A stretch of 35,253 nt of DNA from Bacteroidales bacterium (GCA_017521245.1 JAFXDI010000022.1:1-35253); one strand, 5' to 3'. Positions 1-9,238 are shown, counted from the stretch's first letter. Notes: generated by a model not told the origin, from the letters alone. Numbers and translations: made by a program.

Positions 1-266
1 ATTACCTTTGTCAGTGCAATGATAGATAAAACAAGCGTTCTTTGTGGCTGTTGTAGGGTATGTGCAAGAGATTAAAGATGCTGTTTCTACCAACTTTCCC
101 TTCTATAAAAAGGCAACGGATAGGTAGCAATTCTTTCTCTAATACCCACCATATACGGCTATTTCTGCCAAATTTAACAATATGGTGAGGTAACACAAAA
201 ATGGTATATGTACCAACCACTTATCAAATTTCACCCTCATCCTGCCATTTTTACGCAAGTTCTTCG
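1..266. other. Left-edge noncoding stretch
   Basis: I see no supportable gene here. A 69-codon reading frame exists on the minus strand, but it has no recognisable domain, signal peptide or upstream promoter, and its composition is unlike the neighbouring genes. The right end leads into the promoter of the GH92 gene. The 3' end of a gene outside the window may lie to the left, but nothing in the sequence shows it. Confidence 0.4.
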
Positions 267-274
267 TATCTTTG
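267..274 (+). promoter_or_regulatory. Bacteroidota -7 box (TATCTTTG) for the GH92 gene
   Basis: TATCTTTG matches the TAnnTTTG -7 consensus of the Bacteroidota primary sigma factor and ends 25 bases before the ATG at 300. This would give a leader of about 20 bases. A T-run at 248-252 sits where a loose -33 element would be, but there is no clean TTTG at the ideal spacing. Confidence 0.55.
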
Positions 275-299
275 CTAAAAGATTTAATAACTATACATT

Positions 300-2459
300 A
301 TGCGCAATTTTTTATTTTTGATTTCTATACTCATATTTGCAAGTTGTAGTAAATACGATAAAGCAAAGGATTTTGCTCAGTTTGTAAATCCTTTTGTTGG
401 TACTGATTATACAGGTAATACATATCCGGGTGCTACTGTTCCGTTTGGTATGGTGCAACTCAGCCCCGATAATGGGTTGCCCGGTTGGGATAGAATTGCC
501 GGTTACTTTTATCCCGATAGCACTATTGCAGGGTTTAGTCATACCCACTTGACTGGTACCGGTGCGGGCGACCTTTATGATATTTCGTTTATGCCTGTTA
601 CAAATCCTTATAACGAGGCTGAGGCTCCATTGGGTATTCACTCTAAATTCTCGCACGATAGCGAGGTTGCAGAGGCAGGGTATTATAAGGTTCTTTTGAA
701 AGATTACAACATTAAGGTTGAACTTACTGCTACTGAGCGTTGCGGTGTTCAACGATACACCTTTCCTAAGGCTGAGGCATCGGTATTCTTAAATTTGGCA
801 AAGGCCATGAACTGGGATGCTACTATTGATAGCCATATTGAGTTTGCCGACTCGGTTACTATTAAAGGTTACAGATACTCTACCGGTTGGGCTCAAGAGC
901 AGAAGATATTTTTTGTATCAAAACTTTCACGTCCTTTTAAATATGCCAAGATTGACTCTACGGCTCTTGACAAGGGTGGATATGGTGTTATTGCAAGAAT
1001 GGATTTTGATACCAACGAAGGAGATACATTGATTATAAGAACTGCAATTTCGCAAACAGGTATTGAGGGTGCTGAGTTAAATTTGCAAGCAGAGCATATT
1101 GAGGGTGGTTTTGATGCTTATCGCAAAGCGGCTTACGATAGTTGGAACAGAGAACTTTCAAAGATTGATATTGAAAGCCCCGATACTACGATTTTACGTA
1201 CATTTTACACTGCTCTTTATCATAGTATGACTGCTCCTACTATTTCAAGTGATGTTGATGGCAGTTACAGAGGTGCTGATAAGTTAAATCATAGAGACAG
1301 TTCAATGGTTACATACGGCACATTCTCATTATGGGACACTTACAGAGCAGCACACCCTCTATATACATATATCTGCCCCGACAGGGTAAATGATATGGTT
1401 AAGTCGTTTTTAAACCACTACAAAGAGTTTGGGCGACTACCTGTATGGAGTTTTTATGGCAACGAAACTGATATGATGATTGGCTATCACTCCGTTCCTG
1501 TTATTGTTGATGCTTATCTTAAAGGTATTGGTGATTTTGATGCTGAAGAGGCTTTAAATGCTTGTGTTGCCACTGCCAATGTTAAAGGTTACAGGGCTTT
1601 GGATGAATATAAGGAGTATGGTTATGTTCCCTACGACATTGAGAAAGAGTCTGTTTCAAAAACAATTGAGTACTCTTTTGACGATTGGTGCATTGCCCGA
1701 ATGGCTGAAAAGATAGGTAAAAAAGATATTGCTGATGAATTTGCAAAGAGAGCAACATTCTATCGCAACCTATATAACCCAGAAACGGGATTTTTACAAG
1801 CAAGAGATAGCAAAGGCTCTTTCATTAAAAATTTCAAACCCGGAGAATATACCGAACATATTACTGAGAGCAATACATGGCAATATCTTTTTGGTGCACA
1901 TCACGATATTATGTGGATGCAAGAGCGTATGGGAGAAGAGTTATTCTTAGATAGGATGAACGATTTGTTCTCGTTATCGGTTTCGGATGATTTGCCTATA
2001 TTCTCAACCGGTATGATTGGCGAATATGCTCATGGTAACGAGCCTTGCCACCATGTTACATACGTTTACAACCATATTGGTAAACCTTGGCTAACTCAAA
2101 AATATGTTACCAAAGTTATGCACGAACTCTATAACGATACTCCTTCGGGGTTGTGCGGTAACGAGGATTGCGGACAGATGTCGGCATGGTACGTTTTCAG
2201 TGCTATGGGATTTTACCCTATGAATCCTGCTTCGCAGATTTATGAGATTGGCTCACCTATTGTTAAAAGTGCAAAAATTAATTTGAGCAATGGAAAATGT
2301 TTTACTATTTTTGCACCCGAAGTTTCAAAGGAGAATATATACATTCAAAAAATATTGCTTAACGGTAAGGAGTGTGATATGAAATCAATCTCTCATTCTC
2401 AGATTATGGACGGTGCAACTATTACCTTTGAGATGGGTAGTACTCCCAAAACAGAATAA
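300..2459 (+). CDS. GH92 family alpha-mannosidase, lipoprotein
   Basis: This is an exo-acting, calcium-dependent alpha-mannosidase of glycoside hydrolase family 92, a family used by Bacteroidota to trim mannose from N-glycans and mannans. A lipoprotein signal is visible (hydrophobic residues 4-15, then A-S-Cys16), so the enzyme is probably anchored to the periplasmic or outer membrane. The N-terminal beta-sandwich begins with the typical VNPFVGT and PGATVPFGMVQLSPD motifs. The catalytic (alpha/alpha)6 domain has HGNEPCHH (Glu581, the likely acid) and GNEDCGQMSAWY (Glu622/Asp623 region, the likely base area), followed by GFYP. The length of 719 residues is slightly short for the family but looks complete. 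No SusC/SusD genes are in the window, so this is not an obvious polysaccharide utilisation locus. The linkage specificity (alpha-1,2, 1,3 or others) cannot be read from the sequence. dnaG follows after 15 bases and may be co-transcribed. Confidence 0.93.
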   Translation: MRNFLFLISILIFASCSKYDKAKDFAQFVNPFVGTDYTGNTYPGATVPFGMVQLSPDNGLPGWDRIAGYFYPDSTIAGFSHTHLTGTGAGDLYDISFMPVTNPYNEAEAPLGIHSKFSHDSEVAEAGYYKVLLKDYNIKVELTATERCGVQRYTFPKAEASVFLNLAKAMNWDATIDSHIEFADSVTIKGYRYSTGWAQEQKIFFVSKLSRPFKYAKIDSTALDKGGYGVIARMDFDTNEGDTLIIRTAISQTGIEGAELNLQAEHIEGGFDAYRKAAYDSWNRELSKIDIESPDTTILRTFYTALYHSMTAPTISSDVDGSYRGADKLNHRDSSMVTYGTFSLWDTYRAAHPLYTYICPDRVNDMVKSFLNHYKEFGRLPVWSFYGNETDMMIGYHSVPVIVDAYLKGIGDFDAEEALNACVATANVKGYRALDEYKEYGYVPYDIEKESVSKTIEYSFDDWCIARMAEKIGKKDIADEFAKRATFYRNLYNPETGFLQARDSKGSFIKNFKPGEYTEHITESNTWQYLFGAHHDIMWMQERMGEELFLDRMNDLFSLSVSDDLPIFSTGMIGEYAHGNEPCHHVTYVYNHIGKPWLTQKYVTKVMHELYNDTPSGLCGNEDCGQMSAWYVFSAMGFYPMNPASQIYEIGSPIVKSAKINLSNGKCFTIFAPEVSKENIYIQKILLNGKECDMKSISHSQIMDGATITFEMGSTPKTE

Positions 2460-2474
2460 TTAATTTAACTACGT

Positions 2475-4556
2475 ATGATTGACCAACTTACAATTGATAA
2501 AATTATGGATGCCGCCGATATTGTTGAGGTGGTATCGGACTTTGTATCTCTTCGTAAACGTGGTGTCAATTATATTGGCTTGTGTCCTTTCCACGATGAG
2601 AGGACTCCTTCGTTTAGTGTATCTCCCTCGAAAGGTATTTGTAAATGTTTCAGTTGCGGTAAAGGTGGTAATGCAGCCCACTTTATTATGGAACATGAGC
2701 AGATGACATACTATGAAGCAATAAAGTATCTTGCTAAAAAATATAATATTGAGATTGCTGAACGCGAACTTACCGAAAAAGAGAAAGTGGCTAAGACTAC
2801 TCGCGAAAGTATGCTTATCGTGAATGAGTTTGCAAAGGATTTCTTTACTAAAAATCTTACAGAAACTGACGAAGGTAGAGCAATTGGTTTATCATACTTT
2901 AAAGAGAGAGGGTTCAGAGAAGATATTATTGAAAAATTCGGACTTGGATACTCTCCCGAAAAACGCGATGCTTTGGCAGAGGCTGCTAAAAAAGGTGGGT
3001 ACAACAAGGATTATCTTATAAAAACTGGCTTGTGTATAGAGAGTCAGGATGGCACTTCACTTATTGACAGATTCAGAGGCAGGGTTATTTTTCCTGTTTA
3101 TTCATTAGCAGGTAAGGTTATTGCCTTTGGAGGTAGAATATTAAAAACTAACGACAAGACTGCCAAATATCTCAATTCGCCAGAATCGGAAGTGTATCAT
3201 AAGAGTAATGTTCTCTATGGTATTTACCACGCTAAAAGTGCTATGGTAAAACAGAACAACTGCTTTTTGGTTGAGGGTTATACCGATGTTCTGTCGATGC
3301 ACCAAGCTGGTATTGAGAATGTTGTTGCCTCATCGGGTACTTCTCTTACCAACGGACAAATCAGGCAGATACACCGCTTTACCGAAAATATTACCGTTTT
3401 ATATGATGGCGATGCTGCCGGTATAAAGGCTTCGCTAAGGGGTATTGATATGCTACTTGAAGAGGGTATGAAGGTAAAGGTTGTTTTGCTCCCTGATGGA
3501 GATGATCCCGACTCTTTTGCTAAGAAACAGAGTGCATCGGAATTTACCGAATATATTAAAGCAAACGAAACAGACTTTATTACCTTTAAAACAAACTTGC
3601 TTATTAAAGATGCAGGAGAAGATCCTCTTCGTAGAGCAGGGCTTATTACAGATATTGTTCAATCTATTTCGGTAATACCAGATGAGATTACTCGCTCAGT
3701 ATATATTAAAGAGTGTAGCAGAATAATGGAGACTCGCGAAGATGTTCTGCTCAAAGCAGTTGCAACGGAACGTATCAAGAAGGCAGAATCGGGACCTTCG
3801 CCCGCAAATATGCCTCAAGAGAGCGCTCCAATAAGTGCTAAAGATGAACATCCCGACTCCTCTCCCACCCCTATCGGTATTGATGTTAATAAAAAATCGA
3901 TAGTAGAGGTTTACGAAAAGAGTTTGCTTAGATTTATTATAAAATATGGTTTAACTCCTATGTTTGACTCGAATGGCGAGGTTACCGATATTTTATCTTT
4001 TATTGTTGATGAGTTAAAGAAAGATGGCATTGATTTTTCAACTGAGATTTATGCTCAAATGATTAACGAGGCTCTTGAATGCAGAGATGGATGGGTGGAG
4101 CAATTTATAAACTCTGAGAACCTAAAAGGGAAAGATAATAGAGGTATAATTACATACGAGTGTATTGATGCTCGTACCGAGAAGGACAAAATCAACTACT
4201 GGATTAAATATATTGAAGATATTAACCAAGCAATAACCAAGCACTTCTTAAATCACAGAGATGAAGTTATCAGCAAAATTGCGGTTGATTTAATCAGCGA
4301 AAAATATCGCTTAAGTAAAAAGCAAACTATCAAGAGTGATGAAGAGCGTGTTGTTTCTCTTGCTCGCAGAATGATTACAGAGTTGAAAGATGCTATTATA
4401 AGCGAGCAGATTAAGCAACTTAACGTATCACTAAAAGAGGCATTCAAGAATAAAGACAACGAAAAGGTTATGCTTCTTTTGAAAGAACTCAACAACTATA
4501 ACGCTATTAAGGTTCAGTTGGCTAAAGAGTTGGGAGAGAGAGTTATAAATTGTTAG
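2475..4556 (+). CDS. dnaG: DNA primase DnaG
   Basis: This primase synthesises RNA primers at the replication fork together with the DnaB helicase. The N-terminal zinc-binding domain has C37-P-F-H40 and C58-F-S-C61. The catalytic core follows, with the TOPRIM motif E267-G-Y-T-D271 (the usual EGYMD with Thr for Met) and metal-binding acidic residues at D311-G-D313 and D341-G-D-D-P-D346. A variable low-complexity linker rich in Ser and Pro (around residues 440-470) leads to the C-terminal helicase-interaction region. At 693 residues it is of normal to slightly long length for the phylum. There is no sign of the rpsU-dnaG-rpoD macromolecular synthesis operon; the gene instead sits 15 bases behind a GH92 gene. 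Its stop codon TAG lies inside a GTTGTTAG-type repeat that continues into the intergenic region. Confidence 0.97.
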   Translation: MIDQLTIDKIMDAADIVEVVSDFVSLRKRGVNYIGLCPFHDERTPSFSVSPSKGICKCFSCGKGGNAAHFIMEHEQMTYYEAIKYLAKKYNIEIAERELTEKEKVAKTTRESMLIVNEFAKDFFTKNLTETDEGRAIGLSYFKERGFREDIIEKFGLGYSPEKRDALAEAAKKGGYNKDYLIKTGLCIESQDGTSLIDRFRGRVIFPVYSLAGKVIAFGGRILKTNDKTAKYLNSPESEVYHKSNVLYGIYHAKSAMVKQNNCFLVEGYTDVLSMHQAGIENVVASSGTSLTNGQIRQIHRFTENITVLYDGDAAGIKASLRGIDMLLEEGMKVKVVLLPDGDDPDSFAKKQSASEFTEYIKANETDFITFKTNLLIKDAGEDPLRRAGLITDIVQSISVIPDEITRSVYIKECSRIMETREDVLLKAVATERIKKAESGPSPANMPQESAPISAKDEHPDSSPTPIGIDVNKKSIVEVYEKSLLRFIIKYGLTPMFDSNGEVTDILSFIVDELKKDGIDFSTEIYAQMINEALECRDGWVEQFINSENLKGKDNRGIITYECIDARTEKDKINYWIKYIEDINQAITKHFLNHRDEVISKIAVDLISEKYRLSKKQTIKSDEERVVSLARRMITELKDAIISEQIKQLNVSLKEAFKNKDNEKVMLLLKELNNYNAIKVQLAKELGERVINC

Positions 4557-4602
4557 TTGTCGGTTTCGTAAACTCAACCGCCCCCTTCGGGGTAGTTGTT
4601 AG
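4550..4602 (+). repeat. 3'-end hairpin repeat, copy A (behind dnaG)
   Basis: The element begins with TTGTTAGTTG, which contains the dnaG stop codon. It continues with arms CGGTT (4561-4565) and AACCG (4576-4580), then a CCCC-TTC-GGGG hairpin (4582-4592), and ends with GTAGTTGTTAG. The layout matches copies B (8820) and C (9098, inverted) and partial copies D (33107, inverted) and E (11244). It points the same way as dnaG. It may act as an RNA 3'-end structure or weak terminator; there is no long T-run. Confidence 0.65.
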
Positions 4603-4723
4603 TTTTTAGTTAATAGAGTCTTTAAGGTCTTTTAGGTCATTAGAGGAACTAATGATAAATAAGCAATCCTAATTTTTAATAGATTTATCTACTATAAAAT
4701 TTCCTTTTATTAAAATCTTTATT

Positions 4724-4731
4724 TAAATTTG
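4724..4731 (+). promoter_or_regulatory. -7 box (TAAATTTG) for mutAB
   Basis: TAAATTTG fits TAnnTTTG in an AT-rich region 84-91 bases before the mutA ATG, predicting a leader of about 75 bases. The -33 element is not distinct. Confidence 0.5.
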
Positions 4732-4755
4732 CCAGATACAATGTTTTTTACAATT

Positions 4756-4769
4756 AATGTAATTACATT
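4756..4769. promoter_or_regulatory. Perfect 14-bp palindrome in the mutAB leader (possible operator)
   Basis: AATGTAA-TTACATT is a perfect dyad lying just downstream of the predicted start of transcription and about 45 bases before the mutA start codon. Its size and position suit a dimeric repressor site, but in DNA this AT-rich a short palindrome can arise by chance. No cognate regulator is encoded beside it. Confidence 0.35.
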
Positions 4770-4814
4770 GTTGATTGAGAACTATTATTTTAACATATTA
4801 AGTCTGGAAAGACT

Positions 4815-6674
4815 ATGGCAAACAGTAAAGAAAAATTATTCGAACAATTCCCGCCAGTATCAACAGAGGCGTGGATTGAAAAAGTTACGGCCGACCTTAA
4901 AGGTGCCGACTTTGAGAAAAAACTTGTTTGGAGAACAAACGAAGGGTTTAATGTTAAACCCATGTACAGAGCCGAGGACACAGAGGGTATGAGTTCTACA
5001 AATTCTGCTCCCGGAGAGTTTCCCTTTGTACGTGGTACTAAATGCGACAATGTTTGGTTAATTCGCCAAGACATTAAAGCAAGTGATGTTGTTGCTGCTA
5101 ACGCAAAAGCAAAAGATGTTTTAACTAAAGGTGTTACTTCGCTTTGCTTTAAAGTTGAGGCTGACAGTATTAACGCTAACGGTATTGCTGCTCTTCTTAA
5201 TGGTATAAACATTGAGGAGACCGAGATTAACTTCCGTTGTTGCGTACGCCAAGCAGAAAACCTTTTGAATGTATATAAAACTTACATCGATTCTATTGGT
5301 GCTGACAAGGAGAAAGTTAAAGGTTCATTGAATTACAATCCTTTCAAAAAGCTTCTTGTCAGAGGTAAAGATATTGAGAACTTAGCAGATATTTGCGCTA
5401 ACCTTGTTAAGGCTTCGGCAGAGTTACCCAAATTCAGAGTTTTGGCTGTTGATTCTGTTATGTTGTGCGATGCAGGTTCGTATATATCTCAAGAACTTGG
5501 TTACGCTCTTGCTTGGGGTAACGAGTATATGAGTATGCTTACTGATAAAGGCATAAGCGTTGATGAGGCTGCTAAAAACATTAAATTCAATTTTGGTATC
5601 TCATCAAACTTCTTTATGGAGATAGCAAAATTCCGCGCTGCTCGTATGTTGTGGGCTGAGATTGTTGCCGCTTACAAACCTGCTTGTTTGTGTGCTGCCA
5701 AGATTGCATCTCACGCAGAGACTTCAAAATTCAATCTTACAGTTTTTGATGCACACGTTAACTTGTTACGTACTCAAACTGAAACAATGTCGGCTGCTTT
5801 AGCTGGTGTTGATTCAATTTGTGTTACTCCTTTTGATGCAACATATAAAGAGAGTGATGAGTTCTCAGAGCGTATTGCTCGTAACCAACAACTATTATTG
5901 AAAGAGGAGTCGCACTTTGATAAGATTACTGATGCTTCGGCAGGCTCTTACTACGTTGAGAATTTAACAGCCTCTATTGCCGAACAAGCATGGAAGTTGT
6001 TTAAAGAGGTTGAGGCAGAGGGAGGATTCTACTCTGCTGTTAAGAGCGGAAGTGTTCAAAACGGAGTTAACACATCGGGCAATGCTCGCCGTAGTGCAAT
6101 TGCTCGCCGTAGAGAGATTTTATTGGGTACTAACCAATATCCCAACATCAACGAGAAGGCAGCCGATAAGATTGTTAAAGCAGAGAAATGCGGTTGCTGT
6201 GGTGGTGGTAAATGTGAGCCTGATTTTGCCACTCTCGATTTCAGTCGCGGTGCTACTCAATTTGAGGAGTTACGTTTGGCAACAGAGGGTAACGACAAAC
6301 AACCTACTGTATTTATGCTTACAATAGGTAACCTTGCAATGCGTCTTGCTCGCTCACAATTCTCTGGCAACTTCTTTGGTTGTGCCGGTTACAAAATTAT
6401 TGACAATCTTGGTTTTGACACAGTTGAAGAGGGTGTTGAGGCTGCTGTTAAAGCAGGGGCTGACATCGTTGTATTGTGTTCAAGTGATGAGGAGTATGCA
6501 ACTCTTGCTCCCGCAGCCTTTAAGGCGTTAGACGGACGTGCAATGTTTGTTGTTGCAGGAGCTCCTGAATGTGCCGAAGAACTTAAAGCTCAAGGTATAG
6601 ATATGTTTATAAATGTTCGCAGCAACGTTCTTGAAACTTTGCAAGCGTTTAATAGCAAACTTTCAATAAAATAA
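4815..6674 (+). CDS. mutA: Methylmalonyl-CoA mutase small subunit MutA
   Basis: This is the non-catalytic subunit of heterodimeric methylmalonyl-CoA mutase, which interconverts succinyl-CoA and (R)-methylmalonyl-CoA in the succinate-propionate pathway. It has the TIM-barrel domain fold of the family ([18 protein letters not shown], then the [19 protein letters not shown] region) and a C-terminal flavodoxin-like domain. That domain lacks the B12-binding DxHxxG motif ([15 protein letters not shown] stands in its place), as is normal for this subunit. Between the two domains is a cysteine cluster, C459-G-C-C-G-G-G-K-C467, in a loop that could bind metal or simply be a linker. The length of 619 residues is typical. 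mutB begins 5 bases after the stop, so the two are certainly co-transcribed. There is no convincing ribosome-binding site, as usual in this phylum. Confidence 0.95.
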   Translation: MANSKEKLFEQFPPVSTEAWIEKVTADLKGADFEKKLVWRTNEGFNVKPMYRAEDTEGMSSTNSAPGEFPFVRGTKCDNVWLIRQDIKASDVVAANAKAKDVLTKGVTSLCFKVEADSINANGIAALLNGINIEETEINFRCCVRQAENLLNVYKTYIDSIGADKEKVKGSLNYNPFKKLLVRGKDIENLADICANLVKASAELPKFRVLAVDSVMLCDAGSYISQELGYALAWGNEYMSMLTDKGISVDEAAKNIKFNFGISSNFFMEIAKFRAARMLWAEIVAAYKPACLCAAKIASHAETSKFNLTVFDAHVNLLRTQTETMSAALAGVDSICVTPFDATYKESDEFSERIARNQQLLLKEESHFDKITDASAGSYYVENLTASIAEQAWKLFKEVEAEGGFYSAVKSGSVQNGVNTSGNARRSAIARRREILLGTNQYPNINEKAADKIVKAEKCGCCGGGKCEPDFATLDFSRGATQFEELRLATEGNDKQPTVFMLTIGNLAMRLARSQFSGNFFGCAGYKIIDNLGFDTVEEGVEAAVKAGADIVVLCSSDEEYATLAPAAFKALDGRAMFVVAGAPECAEELKAQGIDMFINVRSNVLETLQAFNSKLSIK

Positions 6675-6679
6675 GAACT

Positions 6680-8818
6680 ATGAGACCAGATTTCAGTAAC
6701 ATAAATATAAATGACGCATTTGCAAACGGAGCAACTTGCGTTGCATGTAACTCGGAGGCTAATTGGATTACCCCCGAACTTATCCCCGTTAAGCCTATCT
6801 ATACCAAAGAGGACTTGGAGGGAATGGAACACCTAAACTACGTTGCAGGTATGGAGCCTTATTTGAGAGGTCCTTACAGCACAATGTATGTTATGCGTCC
6901 TTGGACTATTCGCCAATATGCAGGTTTCTCAACTGCCGAAGAGTCAAACGCATTCTATCGCCGTAACCTTGCTGCCGGACAAAAAGGTTTGTCGGTGGCT
7001 TTTGACCTTGCTACTCACCGCGGTTACGATGCCGACCACGAACGTGTTGTTGGTGACGTTGGTAAAGCAGGTGTATCAATTTGCAGTCTTGAGGATATGA
7101 AGGTTTTGTTTGATGGTATTCCTTTGAACAAAATGTCTGTTTCAATGACAATGAATGGTGCTGTGTTACCTATCCTTGCTTTCTATATTAATGCAGGTTT
7201 GGAACAAGGTGCTAAATTGGAAGAGATGGCAGGTACTATCCAAAACGATATTCTTAAAGAGTTTATGGTGCGTAATACATATATCTACCCACCTGAATTC
7301 TCAATGAGAATCATCGCTGATATTTTTGAATATACTTCAAAGAATATGCCTAAGTTTAACTCAATCTCAATCTCGGGTTACCACATGCAAGAGGCTGGTG
7401 CTACTGCTGATATTGAGTTGGCTTATACTCTTGCAGATGGTTTAGAGTATCTTCGTGCCGGAGTTAATGCAGGTATGGATATTGACGCATTTGCTCCTCG
7501 CCTATCGTTCTTCTGGGCAATAGGTATGAACTACTTTATGGAGATTGCCAAGATGCGTGCTGCTCGTATGTTGTGGGCTAAGATTGTTAAACAATTCAAT
7601 CCTAAAAACCCAAAATCATTGGCATTGCGTACACACTGCCAAACTTCAGGATGGTCGCTTACTGAGCAAGATCCATTCAATAACGTTGGCAGAACTTGTA
7701 TCGAGGCTATGGGTGCTGCATTGGGACACACTCAATCACTTCACACAAATGCTTTGGACGAGGCTATTGCATTGCCAACTGACTTCTCGGCTCGTATTGC
7801 TCGTAATACTCAAATTTATATTCAAGAGGAGACTTACGTTACTAAAGAGGTTGACCCATGGGCAGGCTCTTACTACGTTGAGACTCTTACTAACGAATTG
7901 GCTCACAAAGCGTGGGAGCATATTCAAGAGATTGAGAAATTGGGTGGTATGGCTAAAGCCATTGAGACTGGATTACCAAAACTTCGCATTGAAGAGGCGG
8001 CAGCAAGAACTCAGGCTCGTATCGACTCAGGCAAACAGGTTATTGTTGGTGTAAACAAATATCGTTTGGAGAAAGAGGCTCCTATTGATATTCTTGAGGT
8101 TGACAACACTCAAGTTCGTAAACAACAAATTGAGCGTTTGAATACCCTTAAAGCAAACCGCGATGAGGCTGCTGTTAAAGCAGCATTGGATGCTATTACA
8201 GAGTGTGTTAAAACCAAAGAGGGCAACCTATTGGATTTGGCTGTTAAAGCAGCAAAAGTTCGTGCAACATTAGGAGAAATTTCAGATGCTTGCGAGGTTG
8301 TTGTTGGTAGATATAAAGCAGTAATTAGAACTATTTCAGGCGTGTATTCATCAGAGACAAAACAAGATTCAGACTTTATTCGTGCAACAGAGTTGACCGA
8401 AGAGTTTGCTAAGAGAGAAGGTCGTCAACCACGTATTATGATTGCCAAAATGGGACAAGACGGACACGACCGCGGTGCAAAAGTTGTAGCAACAGGTTAT
8501 GCCGATTGTGGCTTTGACGTGGATATGGGACCATTGTTCCAAACTCCGGCAGAGGCTGCTCGCCAAGCTGTTGAGAATGACGTTCACGTTATGGGAGTAT
8601 CTTCACTTGCAGCCGGACACAAAACTCTTGTTCCTCAAGTTATTGAAGAACTTAAGAAGTTAGGCAGAGAGGATATAATTGTTATTGCCGGTGGTGTTAT
8701 CCCCGCACAAGATTATGACTTCTTGTACAAGGCTGGTGTTGCTGCTATATTCGGACCCGGTACTTCGGTTTCAAAAGCTGCATGCCAAATACTTGAAATC
8801 CTTTTAGGAGAGGAATAA
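6680..8818 (+). CDS. mutB: Methylmalonyl-CoA mutase large (catalytic, B12-binding) subunit MutB
   Basis: This is the catalytic, adenosylcobalamin-dependent subunit. The N-terminal TIM barrel has the substrate-side motif S-G-Y234-H235-M-Q-E-A-G, equivalent to the Tyr243/His244 pair described for the Propionibacterium enzyme, and the FSMRI segment that contacts the CoA ester. The C-terminal cobalamin domain has D594-G-H-D-R-G599, whose His596 is the lower axial cobalt ligand, followed by the Ser-rich strand [10 protein letters not shown] and the GGVIP glycine loop. The length of 712 residues is normal. Together with MutA it would feed propionate formation or propionyl-CoA assimilation; the epimerase, carboxylase and the MeaB chaperone are not in this window. 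A strong hairpin at 8873-8900 ends the operon. Confidence 0.97.
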   Translation: MRPDFSNININDAFANGATCVACNSEANWITPELIPVKPIYTKEDLEGMEHLNYVAGMEPYLRGPYSTMYVMRPWTIRQYAGFSTAEESNAFYRRNLAAGQKGLSVAFDLATHRGYDADHERVVGDVGKAGVSICSLEDMKVLFDGIPLNKMSVSMTMNGAVLPILAFYINAGLEQGAKLEEMAGTIQNDILKEFMVRNTYIYPPEFSMRIIADIFEYTSKNMPKFNSISISGYHMQEAGATADIELAYTLADGLEYLRAGVNAGMDIDAFAPRLSFFWAIGMNYFMEIAKMRAARMLWAKIVKQFNPKNPKSLALRTHCQTSGWSLTEQDPFNNVGRTCIEAMGAALGHTQSLHTNALDEAIALPTDFSARIARNTQIYIQEETYVTKEVDPWAGSYYVETLTNELAHKAWEHIQEIEKLGGMAKAIETGLPKLRIEEAAARTQARIDSGKQVIVGVNKYRLEKEAPIDILEVDNTQVRKQQIERLNTLKANRDEAAVKAALDAITECVKTKEGNLLDLAVKAAKVRATLGEISDACEVVVGRYKAVIRTISGVYSSETKQDSDFIRATELTEEFAKREGRQPRIMIAKMGQDGHDRGAKVVATGYADCGFDVDMGPLFQTPAEAARQAVENDVHVMGVSSLAAGHKTLVPQVIEELKKLGREDIIVIAGGVIPAQDYDFLYKAGVAAIFGPGTSVSKAACQILEILLGEE

Positions 8819-8819
8819 A

Positions 8820-8862
8820 GTTGTTAGTTTTCGGCTAATGCCACCCTGCGGGTAGTTATTAG
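8820..8862 (+). repeat. 3'-end hairpin repeat, copy B (behind mutB)
   Basis: The element starts one base after the mutB TAA with GTTGTTAGTTTTCGGCTAA. It then has a CCC-TGC-GGG hairpin (8844-8852) and the GTAGTTATTAG tail. The first 19 bases recur exactly, inverted, at 33107-33125. It has the same layout and gene-relative direction as copy A. Confidence 0.65.
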
Positions 8863-8872
8863 TTGTTAGATA

Positions 8873-8908
8873 AGCGAGTTGCTCATACGAGCAACTCGCT
8901 GTTGTTTT
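8873..8908 (+). terminator. Intrinsic terminator of mutAB
   Basis: There is a perfect 12-bp stem, AGCGAGTTGCTC (8873-8884) and GAGCAACTCGCT (8889-8900), around an ATAC loop, followed by GTTGTTTT. It lies 54 bases behind mutB on the same strand. Confidence 0.85.
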
Positions 8909-9097
8909 AAGACTATTAAAGTTATAAAAGGCCCAAAAGGGCATAAAAGGCTTTTATTAGGGAAGAGAGCTAAGATAACTATGGTAACTATAACAATTAG
9001 ATAAAAATGCTTACCAATTTATTACCCCTACCCCCTGCGGGTACTTCCCCTACAAGAGGGGAAGAGTTTGGCTTGTTATTGTGTTTTTATTGTTATT

Positions 9098-9150
9098 CTA
9101 ATAACTACCCCAAAGGGACGGCACTTGTGCCGACAACTAACAACTAACAA
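9098..9150 (-). repeat. 3'-end hairpin repeat, copy C (behind the acyltransferase-like gene)
   Basis: Read on the minus strand this is GTTAGTTGTTAGTTG, then a perfect CGGCAC-AA-GTGCCG hairpin (9119-9132), then CCC-TTT-GGGG, then GTAGTTATTAG. The outer parts match copy A closely, while the first stem has a different sequence that still pairs. It lies about 90 bases downstream of the minus-strand gene ending at 9239 and points the same way. Confidence 0.6.
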
Positions 9151-9165
9151 AGCCACGAGTAAGTG

Positions 9166-9203
9166 AGAGCAGAGTTAAGTTTACTTGAACTCTGCCGAGC
9201 GTG
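9166..9203. repeat. Decayed relative of the 10454-10631 tandem repeat
   Basis: GAGAGCAGAGTTAAG...TTGAACTCTGCCGAG resembles the core of the tandem unit (GAGAGCAGAGTAAAAC...ACTATGCCGAG). Its arms GCAGAGTT and AACTCTGC form a hairpin. The CAAAGATA promoter part is absent. It sits just beyond the 3' end of the gene whose 5' side carries the full tandem copies. Confidence 0.45.
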
Positions 9204-9238
9204 ATCAGATTCAACAAACGAATGTTTGTTAACTGGCA

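Larger units (their letters stand above)
8819..9238. other. Gene-free 420-bp block of small repeats
   Basis: No reading frame here looks like a gene. From left to right it holds repeat copy B, the mutAB terminator, an A/G-rich stretch with GCCC-AAAA-GGGC (around 8930-8941), a second CCCTGCGGGTA (9033-9043, identical to 8844-8854), a hairpin CTTCCCC/GGGGAAG (9044-9064), inverted repeat copy C (9098-9150) and a decayed copy of the tandem promoter repeat (9166-9203). It looks like an accumulation site for short non-autonomous repeats between two convergent transcription units. Confidence 0.6.

Noticed and set aside
11..220. 69-codon minus-strand frame at the left edge
   Set aside because: No domain, signal peptide or promoter, and composition unlike the real genes; I briefly considered a transposase fragment but saw no HUH or DDE motif.
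300..2459. Polysaccharide utilisation locus
   Set aside because: The GH92 gene has no SusC/SusD pair or hybrid two-component regulator in the window.
4557..4814. Cobalamin riboswitch before mutAB
   Set aside because: No B12-box-like GCCACTG sequence or multi-stem leader is visible; only a short palindrome and repeat copy A.
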